Positions 35,251 through 45,566 of a DNA stretch of 64,000 bases are shown here, one piece after another. How positions within the stretch are numbered: the first letter of the stretch is position 1; every line of letters starts with the position of its first letter. The notes beneath the pieces are model-generated. The model was given only the letters and a program-made list of their open reading frames with translations, was not told the DNA's origin and made no database searches. Made by a program: the position numbers and the translations under genes. Origin of the DNA: Zoroaster sp. YZ-2022 (Eukaryota > Echinodermata > Asteroidea > Forcipulatida > Zoroasteridae); contig CM055830.1 in assembly GCA_029582265.1 (NCBI GenBank), positions 21,475,365 through 21,539,364 on the forward strand, read 5' to 3'.

Positions 35251-35328
35251 AGGTGTTTCGGGTACATACCCGAACACCTAAAAACCGAACAAAAACAATA
35301 GGTGTTTCGAGCATATACCCGAACACCT
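35251..35328 (+). repeat. Two-hairpin array
   Basis: Hairpins lie at 35251-35279 (identical to that at 33125) and 35300-35328 (outer arms AGGTGTTTCG/CGAACACCT, inner arms GAGCATA/TACCC imperfect). A CCGAACAAAAACAAT spacer sits between them. Confidence 0.85.
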
Positions 35329-35671
35329 AATAATGTGTGGACTTATATAGCGCACGTATCCACCAAACTGGTGCTCAAGGCGCATTATATTATTACCCCT
35401 GCTCATCAGGCTCATAAGGCTCATAAATCATTCCTGAAACCATCTCAGCTCCCTGGGGAGTATACAGCTCAATTGCTGCCATTACAGCGCATATAGGCTA
35501 ATCAACCAACTCTGCCCTCACAGGTACCCATTTAACCCCTGGGTGGATAGAAGCAATTATGGTTAAGTGTCTTGCTCAAGGACACAAGTGTCACGGCCGG
35601 GTTTCGAACCCACATTCTGCTGCTAACACCAGAACTTGAGTCCGGTAAGCTAGACCGCTCGGCCACGACAC
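35329..35671 (-). mobile_element. tRNA-Leu(CAA)-like SINE, long form
   Basis: The minus strand begins with a tRNA-like head (GTCGTGGCCGAGCGGTCTAG, anticodon loop CTCAAGT, B-box GGTTCGAAACC). A conserved body follows (TTGAGCAAGACACTTAACCA and onward), then the tail GCGCTATATAAGTCCACACA at the plus-strand left end. The middle holds ~150 bp not found in the copy at 41543. It directly abuts the hairpin array. Confidence 0.82.
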
Positions 35672-37317
35672 TACAAGTTCAAATTAAAAAAGGATGAGCA
35701 AATATATGAAACTGGAATTTATTTTATAATTGGCCAATCGACAGCAGTTATTAACCAACTAGATGAAGTGGCCATTAAGATTAAGAAAGTCATACAAGGT
35801 TGATAAACAAGTACTTTTTTGTGTACATGTTTTGCATAGGACTGTGCTTTGTCAGAAATTTTCCAGATAGAGTGACATCTATTCGTCAATTGTTGATATA
35901 TGCATTGTGCATAAACCAAATTGGAATAATAGAGGACAAATTACAAAAAAATTGTATATGGTTAACCCGTCATAGAAAGTATAATTGTCACTGCAGCAGC
36001 ATGTGCAGTGAAGTTATTTTGTTTTAGTTAGTTTTCTCTTTATTAATTGTAGGAATATGTTTTAATCCATATTTACTCAGTTCTTAATTAATTCTAAATA
36101 TAGTGTCAGTTGAAGACACAATATACTCTGTGTAAGAGTCTGCCAATATAGTAAAGTGATTCAGTGATAAGTGTGTGTGTAAGACCTATAGTTAGCTCAT
36201 GTACTGAATATATTGTACATGTGTTTACATGGCAGGAATCAAGTTACATGTCTTAAGGAATATACATGTACATTAGGTGACCTGCACTGGTGGACAGCCA
36301 GTGACCTCATAAGGTCATAGGTTTATAGGGTCCAGTCCCATGGCCCTGAGCATATCATTACAGACTGGAGTGTATTTCTTGCCACGTCTACAGGGCAGCA
36401 TCCATATGTGCATTTGTAAATCACACTGAAACCTTTGTGAGTTCATGTAGTCATAGTTTTTGTTCTTCAAGATTATTCACCTTTTATTGGACTTTAAAGA
36501 CCCCAATTCGGTAAGCAGTATTTTCCTTATTATTCAGTAATATTCATTAATCATTAGAGACAGAATTTAGTGCATTTTCCTGAGATTTACAACTAATTTA
36601 TGTCTGCAAATAAGTGACTTGATTTAACATGTTTAGAAATAGTTTATTCCCTTATATTGCTCAGTGTACTTGATATCTTATAAGTGTTTTTGTTATATAT
36701 TAAATTCCAGATTGTTATCTCAACTTCTCAATTATGAACAACTCAACAACTGGACAAATAGACAAGTGACTCTGCGTCTCTTTTGTTGTGCATGGTTGTC
36801 ATGGTTGTAGTTGTGAATACCAGTCATTTGGGTGCCGTTTTGGTGTGAGTCTCAGAAGTTTGAGACCGTTTGTCAGAGTGAAACTCCTCAGGGTACATGT
36901 GAATCCTGAGGCAGCCACAATAATATTGAATGATTGACTGACTGACAGACTTAAATGAAATTGTAGAGATAAAAAGGCCTTGCATGTGTGCTTTCTAAAG
37001 GTCTAATTGTTCTTTCTTTTGATATTCTAACCTTTTATCATTTTAATACATGATAATTAAAAATTTACTAACAGTAGCTGATCCACAAATCAGATTGCGG
37101 ATGGGGCTAATGAGGGGGTTCATCATTGTTACACAGAGACACTAACAAGGATGCATGAACAGATTTTTGTCTACTACATGTATGCACGTTTTTATTGTGT
37201 TTTATCAGCACCTGTATACAAGTTAGTCACATATATTGTTAAATAAATTACAGGAAAAAATGACATAAATAACATTTTCAAAACAAGTTTTAAAATAACA
37301 TGAATATTAAACAATTG
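35672..37317. other. No gene recognised
   Basis: AT-rich sequence without a convincing coding segment. The 75-codon frame at 35800-36027 shows no recognisable motif. A 41-bp segment ending CCCCAATTCG before GTAAGC (near 36471-36511) could be an exon but is too short to judge. Confidence 0.4.
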
Positions 37318-37525
37318 CTCAATTGATTGGAATTCTGTCGTGCTGTTTAAAAAAAAAATTCTCACATATATAGGGGTATGAACGATTTGCCCGATTTGTG
37401 ATGCGTCTCTTAGCCACGTACCATACTTTGTATATGTGAAATTTGGTCCCCGTACCGATTTTGAAGCTGACTGATGACCAGAAACCGGAGACTTTTTTGA
37501 TTTGCTTAAAACATTTTGCATTACA
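37318..37525. repeat. Dispersed repeat, copy 1
   Basis: It matches 41124-41375 in the same orientation at ATTGATTGGAATTCTGTCGT, TTTGCCCGATTTGTGA and CCGATTTTGAAGCTGACTGA followed by ACCAGAAACCGGAGACTTTT. The middle of copy 2 is longer. Ends and class are unknown. Confidence 0.7.
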
Positions 37526-37689
37526 TACAAACATGTAATTGGCTATGCTAACTTGTTAAATGAAATTGTTCTCTGAATCTTTGAAATATGAATTATTGGT
37601 TTATGATTCTATTCTACAATGAAAAAAATATGAATTTCACTTTGTCTAAATCTCCTAATTTCACCATTACGATTTTGTTGTTGGTATTG

Positions 37690-38284
37690 TTGTATCCCTT
37701 ATGGATTCCTTGTGGTTAGCCACAACCTGATCCGAGTGGTCTCCAACTGCTGCTTCTACGGTTATGTATCATAAAACTTGGGCCATTCCAGGCTAAATAC
37801 CACCCAAGATAAAAGATATTGACAATTTGGGAGACTAAAACTAAAGAGCTTGAGGTCACTTGGTAGAGCATGTACAGTAATATGGAGGTTGAAGGTTCAG
37901 ATCCCACTTCAGTAATTGAGTACGATGAAACCATTTTGTTGATACGTTTGTATACCTTTTTGTATCCCTTATGGATTATTCATGGTAGCCACATCCTCTG
38001 AGTGATCTCCATCTGCTGCTTCCATGGTTATGTATCATAACTTGGGCCACCCAAGATAATAATAATAATAATAATAATAATATGTGGACTTATATAGCGC
38101 ACGTATCCACCAACTAAGTGGTGCTCAAGGCGCATTATTTTTTACGTGCATTACACAACACACGGGACCTACGGCTTTACGTCCCAGATATTGACAATTT
38201 GGGAGACTCAAACTAAAGAGCTTGAGGTCAGTTCAAATATACAGTAATCTGGAAGTTGAATATTCAAATCCCACTTAGTAGAAC
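37690..38284 (+). repeat. ~270-bp tandem duplication with tRNA-like boxes
   Basis: Unit 1 (37690-37930) and unit 2 (37960-38284, minus an inserted SINE fragment) share TATCCCTTATGGATT, GGTTATGTATCATAA, CTTGGGCCA and GATATTGACAATTTGGGAGA. Unit 1 has an A-box-like TGGTAGAGCA (37861-37870) and a B-box-like GGTTCAGATCC (37893-37903) at tRNA spacing, so a second tRNA-derived SINE family is likely. Confidence 0.7.
38057..38186 (-). mobile_element. 5'-truncated tRNA-Leu-like SINE inside the tandem duplication
   Basis: A TAA-repeat tail is followed by the 3' half of the SINE family seen at 35329 and 41543 (ATGTGGACTTATATAGCGCA, GGGACCTACGGCTTTACGTC), lacking the tRNA head. The empty site is preserved in unit 1 at 37801-37823. 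Confidence 0.88.
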
Positions 38285-38374
38285 ATTTTTCTTTGTTAAT
38301 ACCAAAAATCTGAAAGTGTATAAACATAATTGAAATGGTCCTGTTTTATTTGGTTAATATTTTGAATTTTTCAG

Positions 38375-38493
38375 CTGAAATTGCAACCTGTGCTGTATCC
38401 CTATCTGAAGATGAGAAATGTGTGTTAGTTCAAGAAAATCAAGAATTGATGAGGTACACATACAAACGAGCAGACATTCCTCCACGTAGCTAA
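38375..38493 (+). CDS. Candidate terminal coding exon of a spliced gene
   Basis: A branch-like TTAAT and pyrimidine-rich TTTTGAATTTTTCAG precede an open segment of 2 nt plus 38 codons ending at TAA. It encodes EIATCAVSLSEDEKC, VLVQENQELMRYTYKR and ADIPPRS. The composition is protein-like, with charged and aliphatic alternation suggesting the last strand of a beta-propeller or similar, but no family is recognised. Upstream exons would have to lie to the left, among repeats, and were not found. An AATAAA near 40267 could serve as a polyadenylation signal. It may also be a relic. Confidence 0.4.
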
Positions 38494-39701
38494 CCTGTGA
38501 AATAAGCTTTTGTGGGGGAGCAGTCTCCTTAGACAGGTAAAACTATTTAGACCTTACCTGCCAGGCCTACCTGTCCAGGACCACTGACGTAAATCCATGG
38601 TGAAAAGTGGGGGGATGATATTGAAATTTGTTTGCATTATATACTGAGCGAATGTTGCACAACGGGGGGATACCCCACCCCCATCCCCCTAACACTGCAA
38701 AAACATACCTTTATAATATACTATTTCTAAAAAAAAAAAAAAAAATTTTTTTAAATCAGCATGAGAAAGAGGGGTTGAACCCCCGTGGTTACGTTACTGT
38801 CGCACACAGATAAAAAATATTTAAACAAACCCAATTTCCCTCTATTTTACACAAATTATTCACTTATTAGGCTATTATTTTTTTTACTGCACAACAAATT
38901 ATGGGGGGATGATCCTATGGATCCCGGGCCAAAAAGTGGGGGTATATATCCCATATTCCCCTCCCATCCAATTGGAATGTATGAAAACTGTCTGGGAAAT
39001 GTATAAATAACAACAAAATTGTGAATAAATCAATATTCTCACAGGTATTATCACATTGATTTTGTTTTGTAACTTATAAATGTTTTTTGCAGAAGACTTG
39101 TAGTCAAGTACAGACAAAGGTACTTTACTAGAGTATAACAAAATGTATTAGTATGAGTACGAAAACAGTTTTTATTATTTGTTTTTAAAGTTTTTAGAGA
39201 AAATATTTTCCTAAACCATCCAGATGCATACATAACTTTCTTAGAATCTAGACATGTACATTAAACAACCAATCTGTGCACGTTTCAGTTTATTACATTG
39301 AAAAATGAGAATGCATTCAGATTTGTTTTATTCATTCAGATGTTGAATTGTGTCCCTGGAGGACAACAGTTCAGATGGGAACAGGGTCTCATCTAGCCAC
39401 CTGTACAACAGGCAGAAATCGATTTGGACAGGTTGGGACTATAGGCCCCTTTGTGCCAAGCCTATCTGTTCAGGACAGTCCAGTGTCCATTATTTAGTCT
39501 GTCCTAATTGAAGCCAAACCTATTTATGGTAAGTCCGTCTTAACAATTTTGAAACTAGAAAAGCCTCCGATTGCACCACAGTGATTGCACCACATATTCC
39601 AGGGACCCTAATATCCCCACACTGTAATGACTTGCAAGCTCATAATATTGGTGCTTCACGCTCAAAATTTATCACCAGCTAGTTCAATTTGGACAGGCAG
39701 C
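38494..39701. other. Unassigned sequence after the candidate exon
   Basis: No coding motif is seen. Two segments with GGGGGGATGAT (near 38610 and 38903) may be parts of an unidentified repeat. An A16 run lies near 38730-38745. Confidence 0.4.
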
Positions 39702-40075
39702 TTAACTCTCCTACTGTTTGACCATTTGAAACCATTCAAAATTTCCACTTACCAAAATGCCCATTGGTTTTGTACACACATGGTGACACCATTTGAACAG
39801 TGTTGGTAGCAAGCTTTACTACCATTCAAATCCATTCAAATGCATAGAGGGTCCATTGATTCACCACTTAGAAGTATCCAAACAAGGTTTTGTATTAGCT
39901 GTACTACCATTTGGAAAGATCCAAACAAGGTTTTGTATTAGCTGACCTACCATTCAAAACCATTTGGTGGAATCAATACTGTACACAGTTATTTAACCAT
40001 TCAAAACCACAAAGTGAATGGTTTCAAATGGTGGATCAACTTGTATGAAAAAGGTACCAGAAGTAGGAGGGTTAA
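39702..40075. mobile_element. MITE 1, TTAA-flanked (piggyBac-like)
   Basis: TTAA at both ends (39702-39705, 40072-40075) flanks short inverted termini CTCTCCTACT and CCCTCCTACT. TTAA duplication is characteristic of piggyBac. The interior is built from many copies of an ACCATTCAAA/ACCATTTGAA motif in both orientations and a duplicated TCCAAACAAGGTTTTGTATT. It has no open frame of note. Confidence 0.78.
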
Positions 40076-40406
40076 AACCTAGTTCATGAAACCTAAATGA
40101 AACCCTAGATGGGAAATGGTTTTACATGTATGATTGGACCTCAGACAGATTGATTGATTTCAGTAGGCATATACCATCAGCAAGTTTCTTGTAAAATTGT
40201 GATCATTTACTGTATTTTGTTTCAGTTTACTAACAGTTTACAGTGTATGGCTTTAACACCCATACCAATAAAGATATTGTCTAGATGAGCAGGGACAATA
40301 ATAATGCCCCTTTGATTAGATTACTAGATATATGTGGATGTATAAGTGCTCAATTATAGGATTGGTAATTTGTAAATAACAAAATGATAAAATGTTAATG
40401 TGAAAC

Positions 40407-40751
40407 TTAACCCTCCTATAGGTTTAACAATCAAAGACACTCAAAATTTGTATGTCACTCCCAACCCATTGACTTGTGCAGTGCACTCAAATAAATGCAA
40501 GGACATGTGGCTCTGGTAGGAGGTCAAACCAAAACCACTCAACTGTAACATATGCAGTACATACACAGCTCTGTGTGACTCTGCATCAAAAACTTGTAAG
40601 ACATACACAAGTGTGTTTGACTTTGCCACTATCTCCAGCACTCTTATACACATGTGTGAACAATTGGCAATGCAACCAAAAATACTCAAGTGACTGTCCG
40701 TGGGTGCGGTGCTTACTGGGCCAAATTTCAGCCTGGGCATAGGAGGGTTAA
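40407..40751. mobile_element. MITE 2, TTAA-flanked (piggyBac-like)
   Basis: TTAA at 40407-40410 and 40748-40751 flanks CCCTCCTATAGG and the inverted CCCTCCTATGCC. The interior differs from MITE 1 and is rich in CACTCAA and TGTGACTC motifs. Overlapping 88-100 codon frames on both strands are by-products of low stop density. Confidence 0.8.
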
Positions 40752-41123
40752 TTGATGTATAAAAGCTGATGATAGACTGGAAATAATTTCCAATTGGAAT
40801 TTAGAAAAGAATACCTTTTTGTAAATTATGTAAATTATGTCAATGTAATTTAGCTGAATTTTTCACATGTTGGTTTAGCCATGTAGATTCAGTGCAGTTT
40901 TGCCAACCAGTACTATTTTAAAACTTCCCATTAATATTAATAACAATTTTATTTTTTATTTTTTGTGATGCATCCTTTATTGCAAAATTCAATTATCAGG
41001 CAAACAAAAAAGTCGCAGGTTTCTGGTCTCTGCGTGCGTTGCCTCAGACCCGCGCGTCGACATTGCAATTTTCATTTTGTTTTGGTGCTATGAAGTGATG
41101 CCCAATTGCAGCCAAAATTAATA

Positions 41124-41375
41124 GATTGATTGGAATTCGGTCGTGCTGTTTCAAATGACTTTTTAACATCACATGGGTTATGAATGTTTGCCCGATTTGT
41201 GAGGCCTCTCTCCTCCCCGCGTATACAATGTATCACGTGATTCCCTGTTCGCCAAAGAAAAGAAAACAAGATGGCCAAAAAAAAAGCACGTCACTGCACC
41301 GATTTTGAAGCTGACCGATGACCAGAAACCGGAGACTTTTTTTTGCCTAATGCTTAAAATTATGCAGAAGTTCTG
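41124..41375. repeat. Dispersed repeat, copy 2
   Basis: The partner of 37318-37525. The insert in the middle contains ATGTATCACGTGATT and AAGATGGCC, so it may preserve more of the original element. Confidence 0.7.
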
Positions 41376-41542
41376 TTCACCAACATGCACTGTAAATGTT
41401 ATAAACAAAGACAGTAATCATTGACGAAATGGACTTGACCCAAGTGTTTTGGGGTCATGAAACTATTAAGGGAAGAGCCAATGAGATATTTAGCAGATTG
41501 TTATTCTGTTGTTAAGAGTTGAGTGTGAACACAGAGCATTGG

Positions 41543-41933
<391 letters not shown>

Positions 41934-42369
41934 GACGATGAATAGAGACACATTCATTTGACAAAGGACTAGTGGAATGGACTTAGGAATTTATTGGAAT
42001 ATCAGTTGCCATATTGAGTGCTTAAACACTGGGCAACAGTTGAACTCTGTTTTCTACAGGACTCTTAATGTAGCTTTTAAATTGTCTATTTTTTTCCAGA
42101 ACTCTTGAATGTAGTACCCCCACTCTTCATGGTACCTACACAAACTAGATGGACATATCAAAATAAAACCACAATAACAATGTGTTTGTAAATAAAGAGA
42201 AGTTGTTCCCAGCCTGTCATTTTGTAGTCATATCTGTTTGTCGTATAATATATAGGGGAAGTGAGTGTCCTTAATGAACTCTCAGCCCATCAGTCAATCA
42301 GTGTTGAAGTAAGTGCAAGTGCCCTAAACCAGAGGACTTCCTCTTCTTGGTCTGTCAAATTGTTCAGTG

Positions 42370-42402
42370 ATCTGTAGGCAGCCGTGTTAGTCAGGTAGAA
42401 TA

Positions 42403-42442
<40 letters not shown>

Positions 42443-42506
42443 GGTAGCACTTTTAAGACTAACTAAACTTAAAAATAGGCATAAGCTTTCGTAGCTGTAT
42501 ATATTT
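42370..42506 (+). mobile_element. 137-bp insertion with 13-bp target duplication
   Basis: AAATTGTTCAGTG stands on both sides (42357-42369 and 42507-42519). The insert holds GCCGTGTTAGTC, an AT dinucleotide run (about 42404-42439) and AGCACTTTTAAGACTAAC followed by GCATAAGCTTTCGTAG. A long exact duplication suggests LINE-type integration of a short non-autonomous element. The AT run has probably expanded since insertion. Confidence 0.85.
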
Positions 42507-42544
42507 AAATTGTTCAGTGTAAAGATAAGGAAATAATTATATTT

Positions 42545-43380
42545 AACAACTTTTTTATCTATATTGGACATAGAAACTGCATGTTCTGTGGTTTAAGCCA
42601 GGTTCTCTATTTTTAAGTCAGGTTTTGTGTCTTAAAGACATAGCATTTCCCTGTTTTCCCTTTTTTTCTTAATTGGACCTAGGAACCCTGGTTTATGATT
42701 TAGTCAGGCTGCTGTTGTAAGTCGGGTTTTGTGTCTTAAAGGTATACACACTTCTTTTTTCCCTTTTTCCATAAGGGACCTACATGCAGGTTCTGTGGTT
42801 TAAGCATTTTTAGTTTTCTTTTTACATGTAAGTCAGATTTCATGTTTCCAAGACATAGGCCTACAATCCAGGTTTAGTGTTTCTATCAGGTCCTTATTTT
42901 AAATCACCACTACCCCTTAACACTATGAACAACTTACTTCACCTTGAAAATACCCTGAAAATCCGTTTTGCCTTGAAATAACAGTTCACCGTATTTTCAC
43001 TGCAATTTCAAAGTGTCTCTTCCTCTCAGATATTGGCAATAATGTCCACAGTGATTTCACGGCAAATTCATAATCATGGTACTCTCGAGAATTCAAGAGC
43101 TGCCCTAATGCCACTAGAAATTCATGGCTCTTTCACAGCGTTTTCACGGCGAAGGAATTCCAAGAGTATTTCATGGTGTTGTGTCATCATGAAATAGTCG
43201 TGAACTAGGCTATTTATTTCATGGTAAAACGCATTTTCAGGGTAAAGTTATTCATAGTGTAAATTGGACCTATGTACCCATCAGCCCTATGGTTTTTATC
43301 AGGGTTTATGTTTTAAGTCAGGTTTCCTCTAAGAAATTGTAATTTAGCCTACACTTCCCATTTTCCTTTCACAGCTTTAA
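42545..43380 (+). repeat. Degenerate ~110-130-bp tandem repeat, split by a MITE
   Basis: Recurring blocks are ATTGGACCTA, a GGTTTA/TGTGGTTTAAGC segment, TAAGTCAGGTTTTGTGTCTT, AAGACATAG and a TTCCCTTTTT run. About three units precede the MITE at 42921 and one follows it (from about 43262). Confidence 0.6.
42921..43259. mobile_element. MITE with TAA target duplication (PIF/Harbinger-like)
   Basis: Terminal inverted repeats of ~45-50 bp start CACTATGAA(C/T)AACTT and continue ACCCTGAAAAT.CGTTTT; the left one has a ~15-bp extra segment. TAA lies on both sides (42918-42920, 43260-43262), matching the TWA preference of PIF/Harbinger. Internal TTTCATGG/CCATGAA motifs recur. It has no open frame. Confidence 0.75.
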
Positions 43381-44559
43381 AACCCAAAATATCCATCTCC
43401 ACAACCCTCTCTAAATTTTAATTATATTTTTCTTCCTTTCGTGCCGAGTTTGACAAAGTCTGAATCTTGATAATCAGTCGTAAATCTCATTCTAACGTAC
43501 ACACTTCTTGGAATAATTTTAACCCATTTGTACCTGGGCCGGGTAGCCTGCCCTAATTAATGTTTTGTGAGACGTCTTTAAACTTGACTTATGTTAAGGC
43601 TGAAATAAATCTTTCGTTTACTTTACTACTCATCACAACACTAGTAATACTAATAATAGTACAAATGGAAGTAGGAACAGAGGGGGAAAGAACAGACATA
43701 TTTTTAGCTTTATTTGGTTTTTGTATCTAAACGTGCAAACTGACTGTCTAAGTACTTAGGTGAGTTTATATGTATAACGTTAGCATGGCCATGGTTAGGG
43801 TAGTATAATAACATTAATATAAAAATTATATCAACATTCTAACGTTAATTTACTTATTTTATACTAATTAACGTTCGTTATAATAATTACCAAAATACAT
43901 AAGATGTCATCAAAGACCGACTATGACATTCTAAAATGTTCGTTAGAACGTTATTGTACGTCTTTCATGATTTTTTTTTCTTGAAACATCAAGCATAGGA
44001 GGGTATATAGTTACACTCACGAAGAACAGTTTCATGGTGATTATACCTGAGCAAACCCAAGTAACGGCCTCTGGGCAGCAATTCAAAAAAGGTGAAATGT
44101 TGCTATTGATTACATCTTGTTTAAATAATGGATTTGGAGTGCAATAGAAAAGAAAAAATCCTTATATTAATTTAAAATGGAAGAGTGAACAGAATATATG
44201 TATTTAATATTGGTTCATATTGGCTTATAAACTCAAATCATTCCGTTTTTTTTTTATATTCTAACGTTATTTAAAAAAAAATAACCCCCCTTACAATGAA
44301 AACGCCCACAATCTAATCCGTGTGTGTATATGCACACGCATACACAATGATGTCATCCCAAAAACCGTAACGAGTTCCCCATAAATCTTTTGTTTAACAA
44401 CGCTAAAGCCGCAGGGGAATCCCACCGTTTAAAAGTTAGCTACTGGGTTTGCTCAAATAACAAAGTAATAATTAGTTAAAATAAGAGTTCTTTCACCTAT
44501 CATACTTTTTACGTCTCAAGGAAAATTCATCTTCAGGAAGAAAATCAGCTTTGAAATAT
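43381..44559. other. No gene recognised
   Basis: AT-rich sequence with several TAACGTT/CGTTAGAACG strings (43775-43960). An AATAAA near 43605 could be a polyadenylation signal, but no exon was found before it. Confidence 0.4.
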
Positions 44560-44870
44560 TGCCTTTTTCAGCGTGTGCGCTCTTGTCAAGGGCCAGAGTT
44601 GTGCACAAAAAAACTTCAAGGAAATTCGCGCGTTTGCCCATATTGCTGTAATGTTAGTTCAATATTTGCAGACGACATTCTTTCTAATCCTATTGGTTAA
44701 AAATTCTCTTTGAAATTAATTTTCAGAATGTAACAGGCGTTTTTATCAATGAACTCCGCGACGGAAAAAAAGTAAAGGTCACGTCATGAATATGCATTTT
44801 TGGATGACCCTTCAAAATTCTCGCGCATGCGCCCAAACCGCATGTCGCCTGCAGAGCATTTTGAACAGCG
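44560..44870. promoter_or_regulatory. Possible promoter region with NRF1-like site
   Basis: CpG content is locally higher. It includes GCGCATGCGC (44823-44832), the palindromic core of the NRF1 site, AATTCGCGCGTTTG, and GGTCACGTCATGAATATGCA (CRE-like and octamer-like strings). No first exon is visible; it could lie in the gap or on the other strand. Confidence 0.3.
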
Positions 44871-45066
44871 GTGGTAAATATAAGTCAAGTTCCCAACCAC
44901 TGAGATAATAAACCAAATGGCCTATATTTATTATATTTATACGATGCACCAAGAAATGTCACTTAAAATCCGCCAATATTTACTGTTTTCTTGGGCCGGG
45001 AACCATTTATAATGCAAATAAAAACACACATTTTATTCTGGCAATATTATTTATAGAATTTGTGCA

Positions 45067-45566
45067 NNNNNNNNNNNNNNNNNNNNNNNNNNNNNNNNNN
45101 NNNNNNNNNNNNNNNNNNNNNNNNNNNNNNNNNNNNNNNNNNNNNNNNNNNNNNNNNNNNNNNNNNNNNNNNNNNNNNNNNNNNNNNNNNNNNNNNNNNN
45201 NNNNNNNNNNNNNNNNNNNNNNNNNNNNNNNNNNNNNNNNNNNNNNNNNNNNNNNNNNNNNNNNNNNNNNNNNNNNNNNNNNNNNNNNNNNNNNNNNNNN
45301 NNNNNNNNNNNNNNNNNNNNNNNNNNNNNNNNNNNNNNNNNNNNNNNNNNNNNNNNNNNNNNNNNNNNNNNNNNNNNNNNNNNNNNNNNNNNNNNNNNNN
45401 NNNNNNNNNNNNNNNNNNNNNNNNNNNNNNNNNNNNNNNNNNNNNNNNNNNNNNNNNNNNNNNNNNNNNNNNNNNNNNNNNNNNNNNNNNNNNNNNNNNN
45501 NNNNNNNNNNNNNNNNNNNNNNNNNNNNNNNNNNNNNNNNNNNNNNNNNNNNNNNNNNNNNNNNNN
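45067..45566. other. Assembly gap (500 N)
   Basis: Exactly 500 N at the boundary with the satellite array; real size unknown. The assembly most likely broke because of the satellite. Confidence 0.99.

Larger units (their letters stand above)
33165..35328 (+). mobile_element. AACTAGA-family element with 11-copy minisatellite and hairpin tail
   Basis: Same 5' end and same 3' unique segment as the element at 24078, with 11 minisatellite copies. Its 3' unique segment is partly duplicated (34848-34958 and 35078-35200), separated by ~115 bp that includes TAGCGCCCTCTATAG. It ends in a GAA microsatellite (about 35201-35216), an A-rich run and two hairpins (35251-35279 and 35300-35328). Confidence 0.72.

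Noticed and set aside
11416..35328. Evenly spaced palindromes resembling a CRISPR array
   Set aside because: The spacers are conserved and A-rich while the palindromes vary, the host is animal, and there are no cas genes.
3913..35328. Long terminal repeat retrotransposon with flanking direct repeats around copy B
   Set aside because: The flanking elements (24078 and 33165) are complete repeats with their own ends, contain minisatellites, and there is no primer-binding site, gag or integrase motif between them.
40441..40742. 88- and 99-codon frames on opposite strands
   Set aside because: They lie inside a TTAA-flanked MITE with iterated short motifs and lack protein-like composition.
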